A program made the translations under genes and the position numbers. DNA of 10,426 nucleotides from Lentisphaeria bacterium UBA1724 (GTDB lineage: Bacteria; Verrucomicrobiota; Lentisphaeria; Oligosphaerales; Oligosphaeraceae), in the NCBI GenBank assembly GCA_002315885.1, contig DCIO01000055.1, forward strand, positions 1 through 10,426, in the 5' to 3' direction. The notes beneath the pieces were generated by a model that searched no databases, had not been told where the DNA came from, and was given only the letters and a program-made list of their open reading frames with translations. This document shows, piece after piece, positions 7,801-10,426 of the stretch (positions are counted from its first letter, which is position 1; each line of letters opens with the position of its first letter).

Positions 7801-8359
7801 GAAGATTGTCTTCACCTACGGGACGGGCTTCCTGGATGAACAGGGAATCTCCACCGAGACCCTCTCCGCCAACGTGGGAATGGAGATGGACCTGGCAGGA
7901 CAAGGAACCCTCTGCGTCAAATTCGACGAAACCAACGAAAACGCTGGACACCCCTACGCCGTCAAGACACGCTTCCGCGTTATCGATGGCAACGCGACGC
8001 CGCTGGCACGCTACACCGATACCTACGATGTGGCAGTCGCCGAAAAGGATGGCGCGTATTTCTACGGCACCACCGACCTGGATCGAGACTTCCTCCGAAT
8101 GGTGGCAAAACAGGCAGGCGTCCACGTCTTCATGGAAGAGGACGACAATCTCTACGCCAGCCGGGATGTGGTCAGCATCCACGCCAACCACGCAGGACAC
8201 AAGGTGGTCAATCTGCCACGCCAATGCGATGTGGTGGACATCTACTCCCGTGAAGTGGTGGCCACACAGGCAACCTCCTTCGAATTCGACATGGAGGCAT
8301 TCGAGACACGCGTCTTCCTGACAGGCGACGCAGAGACAATCCTAAAAGCACTGCACTAG
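4814..8359 (+). CDS. Large exported multidomain glycosidase-like protein (GH42-like, clan A)
   Basis: 1181-residue protein, probably an exported beta-galactosidase-like or related hydrolase of plant or host polysaccharide. Lys2 and a hydrophobic stretch to Ala17 (MKNSLLILLLCAVSLLA) form a signal peptide. There is a Cys at 11 but no proper lipobox. A beta-sandwich, perhaps sugar-binding (about 18-160), a Lys-rich linker (about 190-200), and further sandwich domains follow. One of these (about 215-310) has EVWLNGHLIDWEW and resembles the N-terminal domain of GH2 enzymes. The TIM barrel begins near Met494 (PMLDGKPCYFNV). Candidate catalytic residues are Glu647 (GGISCEWQGW, acid/base) and Glu809 (FSMMEDDTRTHL, nucleophile). 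The 162-residue separation is close to that of GH42 enzymes. An alpha/beta domain (about 880-1060, with PVDVVLLSDILKNPAKYKMV) resembles the GH42 trimerisation domain, followed by a C-terminal beta domain ending in FETRVFLTGD. No Shine-Dalgarno motif precedes the ATG; the signal peptide supports this start. Clan-A hydrolase is the most likely class. The exact family, substrate and retained activity are uncertain. Confidence 0.72.
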   Translation: MKNSLLILLLCAVSLLAQEWTFKNTRGGWTDGHNQTASTSREGLEIYVTDTHPNLYAKNVNFAAEGRSHLLVEYQATGSSRAAGGYLFFGTADDPKLDEEKKFYIPQFVCDGKPREMLVSLKDAAKGKAFDIWQDASAITKLRLDFEVAPGTSILLKSIRFQKLSAEEVTAKLHREEIAKGIPLKLPVDMPNADKKEKKTVDNGPVFVSRMIAAYKDCSYVGDSYLRRSFQLDERVVENLWQSICDDAIEEVWLNGHLIDWEWSTVWKTVDSFALPNEYFVKGKNLLAIRYHNSGGLGGLMMDLQLVLANDKFQVITMEKARGLTGDAPAGWEMPGFDDNSWGKVSTHQGPPAKPWNIHPVYKSIQSSGAAAQIAVVKKENLSVDVVFSQPKGFQPDEKFYAHFCGPSGQVLAKFSGTAEELRGVPVKNGIKFHFVGFPGEFYGAPCKFHWEFGMTGRKVQGESRIDVITADRVMEGAPITVELSQTERGPIPMLDGKPCYFNVLTAHNYEDNDALRTGMEGKKSPFNVVAIRVGGMNNIWWIGPDQYDFSELDRSLNLLLHRYPDSMLGLYVWCQPGAWYTKTYPERMSRMEDGSTYGYYVSAIDFANAEYRADAQRALTALVEHIEKYYGPKTFLYNLMGGISCEWQGWAAHSDHYADFSKGGVQEFIDYAALNGVEVTAVPTREEREASLDDVFRSPSEDALAILYDKFYSASIAECVALLATATKNACNHTKLVGCYYGYLMEYASLGHCTNGGGHNNIQRLLDSPDMDFFLSPQSYAIRSLGAPDADMKPYGAIFNAGKFSMMEDDTRTHLTFKTDFEQTLNLDYTLRVLKRNVGMALAHATPMNHLPLVGGNELDHPAIRAMFTRTMQAGQYLMENGSSPSAEIAAVIDEDAIRYRAATRTTVSVRDRSRYMYNHDGTLRSQGRSVQPVTGDLLYYQRIPLAQFGAPVDVVLLSDILKNPAKYKMVIFLNAVKDKPELRDAIQALRDNGAKIVFTYGTGFLDEQGISTETLSANVGMEMDLAGQGTLCVKFDETNENAGHPYAVKTRFRVIDGNATPLARYTDTYDVAVAEKDGAYFYGTTDLDRDFLRMVAKQAGVHVFMEEDDNLYASRDVVSIHANHAGHKVVNLPRQCDVVDIYSREVVATQATSFEFDMEAFETRVFLTGDAETILKALH

Positions 8360-8366
8360 GGCACAT

Positions 8367-8386
8367 CGGCGGCGGGGACGCCGTCG
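8367..8386. repeat. Inverted repeat after the GH42-like gene
   Basis: CGGCGGCG and CGCCGTCG pair over 8 bp (one G-T pair) around a GGGA loop, which fits the stable GNRA class. It starts 8 bases after the stop of the GH42-like gene. The right arm is identical to that of the hairpin at 4746-4764. No T-run follows (CTACCTCC), so it is more likely a dispersed intergenic repeat or RNA-stabilising hairpin than a classical terminator. Confidence 0.65.
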
Positions 8387-8407
8387 CTACCTCCTTTGGT
8401 CCCTTGT

Positions 8408-8428
8408 ATTACGCATTACGCATTACGA
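8408..8428 (+). repeat. Heptamer tandem array upstream of the isomerase gene
   Basis: Three tandem heptamers ATTACGC, ATTACGC and ATTACGA, then a partial fourth (ATTA, 8429-8432), end six bases before the ATG at 8439. The array occupies the position where a promoter core or ribosome-binding site would be expected. Heptanucleotide tandem repeats of this kind are known in the intergenic DNA of other bacteria, notably cyanobacteria. Confidence 0.75.
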
Positions 8429-8438
8429 ATTAAAGAAG

Positions 8439-9275
8439 ATGTTAACAGGAATCATAGACAATACCTATACGGATTTGTATGGGGAATACGACAACGCCAT
8501 CCAGCATCTGAAGGCCCAGGGCTACCAGGCCATCGACTTCCAGGGCTTCATCAATACGGAGACCGCGTTATGGAAGCTCCCGGAGAAGCTCTTTTTGGCG
8601 GGATTGAAGAACACCAAGGAATACCTGGACGAGCAGGGAATTGTGATATACCAGGCCCACGCCCCCTGGGCAGGCGCCCACACGGATGCCACCGCGGACT
8701 CCCGCAAAGAGCGCTTTGAGAAGATGCACCAATCCTTGAAAGGAGCGCAGGTACTTGGCACCAAATACCTGGTGGTCCACCCGATTCTACCCTTCGGCAA
8801 CGAACCCAACCAGGATGTGGAGGAAGTCATCGGCATCAACCTGGGTTTCATCGGAAAGCTCGCCGACTACGCCAAATACTACGGCATCACCATTTGCCTG
8901 GAAAATCTGCCTTTCAATAACTACCCACTCTCCAAGCCCGAGGAAATCCGGGATTTCGTGGAGGATATGAACCACCCGAATCTGAAAGTCTGCCTAGATA
9001 CCGGACACTGCGCAGTATTCGGCATCCAGCCAGGAGACGCCGTGCGGATGATCGGTCCCGAATTGCTGAAATGCCTCCATGTCCATGATAATGACGGCAC
9101 GGGAGACCAGCATCTGCCACCCAAGAAGGGCATCATCGATTGGGAGGACTTCCGACAGGCACTCAAGGATATCAATTTCCAGGGAGCGCTCTCCCTGGAA
9201 TGCAAGCCAAAGGACGGCGTCTCCGAAGAGGAACTATATCACAGCGCCGCATGGCTCGCTTGCCAGGAATTCTAA
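8439..9275 (+). CDS. Sugar phosphate isomerase/epimerase (xylose isomerase-like TIM barrel)
   Basis: 278-residue cytoplasmic (beta/alpha)8 protein of the AP-endonuclease-2/xylose isomerase-like superfamily (IolE/IolI, hydroxypyruvate isomerase and sugar 3-epimerase relatives). The metal and substrate residues are in the expected order: HAPWAG on an early strand, Glu155 in CLENLPF, Asp187 and His190 in CLDTGHC, His214 and His216 in CLHVHDNDG, and Glu254 in LECKPK. These predict a divalent-metal-dependent aldose-ketose isomerase or epimerase. The length fits the family. The substrate cannot be assigned, but the position just downstream of an exported glycosidase suggests it handles a released sugar or its phosphate. 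The start has no Shine-Dalgarno motif. The ATG is accepted because the sequence is family-like from LTGIIDNTYTDLYG onward and the heptamer array ends just before it. The 79-base gap to the upstream gene leaves operon membership undecided. Confidence 0.88.
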   Translation: MLTGIIDNTYTDLYGEYDNAIQHLKAQGYQAIDFQGFINTETALWKLPEKLFLAGLKNTKEYLDEQGIVIYQAHAPWAGAHTDATADSRKERFEKMHQSLKGAQVLGTKYLVVHPILPFGNEPNQDVEEVIGINLGFIGKLADYAKYYGITICLENLPFNNYPLSKPEEIRDFVEDMNHPNLKVCLDTGHCAVFGIQPGDAVRMIGPELLKCLHVHDNDGTGDQHLPPKKGIIDWEDFRQALKDINFQGALSLECKPKDGVSEEELYHSAAWLACQEF

Positions 9276-9278
9276 TCA

Positions 9279-9306
9279 ATGCTTAATGCTTGATGCTTAA
9301 TGCTTA
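9279..9306 (+). repeat. Heptamer tandem array after the isomerase gene
   Basis: Four tandem heptamers ATGCTTA, ATGCTTG, ATGCTTA and ATGCTTA, plus a trailing ATG, start three bases after the stop codon at 9273-9275. The period matches the heptamer array before the same gene, although the unit differs. No coding or terminator role is evident. Confidence 0.8.
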
Positions 9307-9313
9307 ATGGAGG

Positions 9314-9331
9314 ATGGGGAGGTTTCCCCAT
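9314..9331. repeat. Small hairpin in the convergent spacer
   Basis: ATGGGGA and TCCCCAT form a perfect 7-bp stem around a GGTT loop, just after the heptamer array. No T-run follows, so it is not a typical intrinsic terminator by itself. It may be part of the same repeat-rich 3' flank. Confidence 0.5.
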
Positions 9332-9390
9332 ACCCCTCTTCGTCAAAGAAGATTTAAGCTCCCTTCCGAAAAACATAGGAGATAAAACAG

Positions 9391-9430
9391 AAAAGGCACA
9401 AAGGGGTGCGAATGCCCTTTGTGCCTTTTT
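9391..9430. terminator. Strong bidirectional intrinsic terminator
   Basis: Arms at 9391-9405 and 9415-9429 form a perfect 15-bp inverted repeat (AAAAGGCACAAAGGG and its complement) around a 9-base loop. On the + strand the stem ends in TTTTT (9426-9430). On the - strand the reverse arm likewise ends in TTTT and is followed by CTGTTTTATC. It lies between two converging genes, the isomerase (+) and the pseudopilin (-), about 115 and 80 bases from their stops, so it can end both transcripts. Confidence 0.9.
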
Positions 9431-9446
9431 CGGTCCTATACGGCGC

Positions 9447-9505
9447 TTCTGTGCGCGCAAGGTTCTGTGCGCGGCAATTTGCTGCCGCGAAGAACTGCCG
9501 CGAAG
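9447..9505. repeat. Two pairs of GC-rich direct repeats beside the pseudopilin stop
   Basis: TTCTGTGCGCG occurs at 9447-9457 and 9463-9473 (period 16). CTGCCGCGAAG occurs at 9482-9492 and 9495-9505 (period 13). The first eight bases of the second element (CTGCCGCG) recur at 9512-9519, inside the last codons of the pseudopilin gene, whose stop is at 9508-9510. The repeats lie between that stop and the terminator, so they would be in the 3' untranslated part of its mRNA. Function is unknown. Confidence 0.65.
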
Positions 9506-9507
9506 TC

Positions 9508-10326
9508 TTATCTGCCGCGTTCGCCGCCGGGATAATCGGCATCTGGGAACCAGTAGTAGTCCCACATGAGCACTGCATCGCCGTCCTTCATGGCGATAGC
9601 CTTCTGGATGCCAGCGGCCTCCACGTGACCGTCGGTCATGGAGAGGTTCATGTTGTTGCCATGGCGGAAGAATGCCGCTCTGAGTTCCACATCGTCATAG
9701 AAAGTCTCGGGCTGGTTGTAGCAGAGATTCGCCCAGCCAGTTCGTGCGGAGCCATCCATGAAATTCACGTGGAGGGAAGGCAGTTTAATGCCACTGACAC
9801 GGTGCCAGTTGGCGCCCTTGCCCCAGTAGTCCAGTGCCCAGTTGTCCGAACCTACATGGCAATACTGGTAGAGGAAACTCATGCCCACGTTGCACTGGTA
9901 GGAGATGTTACCGTCAACATAGTCATTCTGGGTAGCAGAGGGGCAATCCATAATCTTGTGCCAGGAACGATCGCCCTTGGAACGGTCGGCCGCCCAGTCA
10001 GCGCCAGCGTCCTTTGCAATCCAATCCTTCCAGGTCATGGGAGCGCCAGGAATCATGGGATTCAAACTGAACCAAGTGTATCCCGTACGCTCAGCATTCC
10101 ACTGCTGGTTCGCATTGCCGGAATGGACGGCGTCGGGGGGCAGATAGTCGTCGTTGTCGTTGGCATACAACAGATTACCCAACTGCATGTGCTTCATGTT
10201 GTTGGTGCAGCTGATGGCGCGGGCCTTCTCACGGGCTTTGGACAAGGCGGGAAGCAGCATGGCGGCCAAAATCGCGATGATGGCGATGACCACCAGTAAC
10301 TCAATCAAAGTAAATGACTTCTTCAT
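9508..10326 (-). CDS. Prepilin-type pseudopilin with H-X9-DG motif
   Basis: 272-residue type IV pilin/type II secretion pseudopilin-like protein. MKKS is followed by FTLIELLVVIAIIAILA, the class III prepilin signal, with Glu5 of the mature protein present. Residues 5-27 form the hydrophobic helix that anchors the protein in the inner membrane. The residue before the predicted cut is Ser4 rather than the usual Gly. The helix continues as MLLPALSKAREKARAISCTNNMKH, then ANDNDDYLPP. The C-terminal domain holds His222 followed by nine residues and Asp232-Gly233 (RHGNNMNLSMTDGH), the H-X9-DG motif found in many Planctomycetota, Verrucomicrobiota and Lentisphaerota pseudopilins. These genomes often carry many such genes, commonly near carbohydrate-active enzymes and sulfatases, and their function is not established. 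The gene is transcribed toward its neighbours and probably stands alone. No Shine-Dalgarno motif precedes the ATG at 10326; the MKKS leader fixes the start. The C-terminal tail GGERGR overlaps a local repeat element. Confidence 0.93.
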   Translation of the reverse strand: MKKSFTLIELLVVIAIIAILAAMLLPALSKAREKARAISCTNNMKHMQLGNLLYANDNDDYLPPDAVHSGNANQQWNAERTGYTWFSLNPMIPGAPMTWKDWIAKDAGADWAADRSKGDRSWHKIMDCPSATQNDYVDGNISYQCNVGMSFLYQYCHVGSDNWALDYWGKGANWHRVSGIKLPSLHVNFMDGSARTGWANLCYNQPETFYDDVELRAAFFRHGNNMNLSMTDGHVEAAGIQKAIAMKDGDAVLMWDYYWFPDADYPGGERGR

Positions 10327-10392
10327 AGCAGATTGCTGTGTTTTGGGGTGTTTTGTTGGGAAAACAATGAGAAACTTTGGGAAAGCACTACA

Positions 10393-10421
10393 GTTATAAG
10401 CTTTTTTGTAACTATTCAGAA
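10393..10421 (-). promoter_or_regulatory. Possible promoter of the pseudopilin gene
   Basis: On the minus strand TATAAC (10398-10393) matches five of six positions of a -10 box. It lies 17 bases after TTCTGA (10421-10416), a poor -35 match. The surroundings are the most AT-rich part of the window, and the site would give a leader of about 60 bases. No ribosome-binding motif lies in that leader. Suggestive only. Confidence 0.3.
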
Positions 10422-10426
10422 CCCCA

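Noticed and set aside
6983..8224. Minus-strand open frame (413 codons) opposite the GH42-like gene
   Set aside because: Antisense shadow; the + strand frame is continuous with a signal peptide and domain-like sequence over 1181 residues.
9377..9385. AGGAGATAA, identical to the ribosome-binding region of the first gene, in the convergent spacer
   Set aside because: No start codon at a usable distance opens a credible gene; the terminator stem begins a few bases later.
9406..10299. + strand open frame (297 codons) opposite the pseudopilin gene
   Set aside because: It begins inside the terminator hairpin and is antisense to a gene with unmistakable pilin and H-X9-DG motifs.

Overview
The window (10,426 bases, GC-rich) carries six complete protein genes. 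Five lie on the + strand and one on the - strand at the right end. The last gene encodes a pseudopilin-like protein with an N-terminal FTLIELLVVIAIIAILA segment and a C-terminal H-X9-DG motif. This combination is typical of, and often expanded in, the Planctomycetota-Verrucomicrobiota-Lentisphaerota group. Together with the large carbohydrate-active enzymes, it suggests a polysaccharide-degrading Lentisphaerota (Victivallis-like) or related bacterium. That assignment is inference from gene content; there is no rRNA or other phylogenetic marker here.

Layout. Bases 1-182 are a leader region, possibly with the start of a divergent gene running off the left edge. An apparently cytoplasmic GH78-type alpha-L-rhamnosidase-like enzyme (183-2495) is followed after 6 bases by a UDP-glucose 6-dehydrogenase of the animal/Bacteroidota type (2502-3890); these two look like an operon. 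A 174-base spacer holds three copies of a 16-base hairpin element, two of them inside a 44-base direct repeat. Next come a histidine phosphatase (4065-4733), a large exported clan-A glycosidase-like protein resembling GH42 (4814-8359), and a sugar-phosphate isomerase/epimerase TIM barrel (8439-9275). The convergent spacer 9276-9507 holds a heptamer tandem array, a small hairpin, a strong bidirectional terminator (15-bp stem) and two pairs of short GC-rich direct repeats. The pseudopilin gene (10326 down to 9508) ends the window.

How the genes may work together. The theme is carbohydrate use: an exported large glycosidase, a cytoplasmic rhamnosidase-like enzyme, a sugar isomerase/epimerase, and UGDH supplying UDP-glucuronate. 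Substrates cannot be read from the sequence, and only the first two genes are clearly coupled by spacing.

The most unusual feature is the spacers rather than the proteins. Apart from the 6-base GH78-ugd junction, each gene is followed within about 12 bases of its stop codon by a short repeat or inverted repeat, of several different kinds. Several starts also lack a Shine-Dalgarno sequence. I found no CRISPR array, tRNA, rRNA, transposase, phage gene or recognisable defence system, and no clear evidence of a new multi-gene system.
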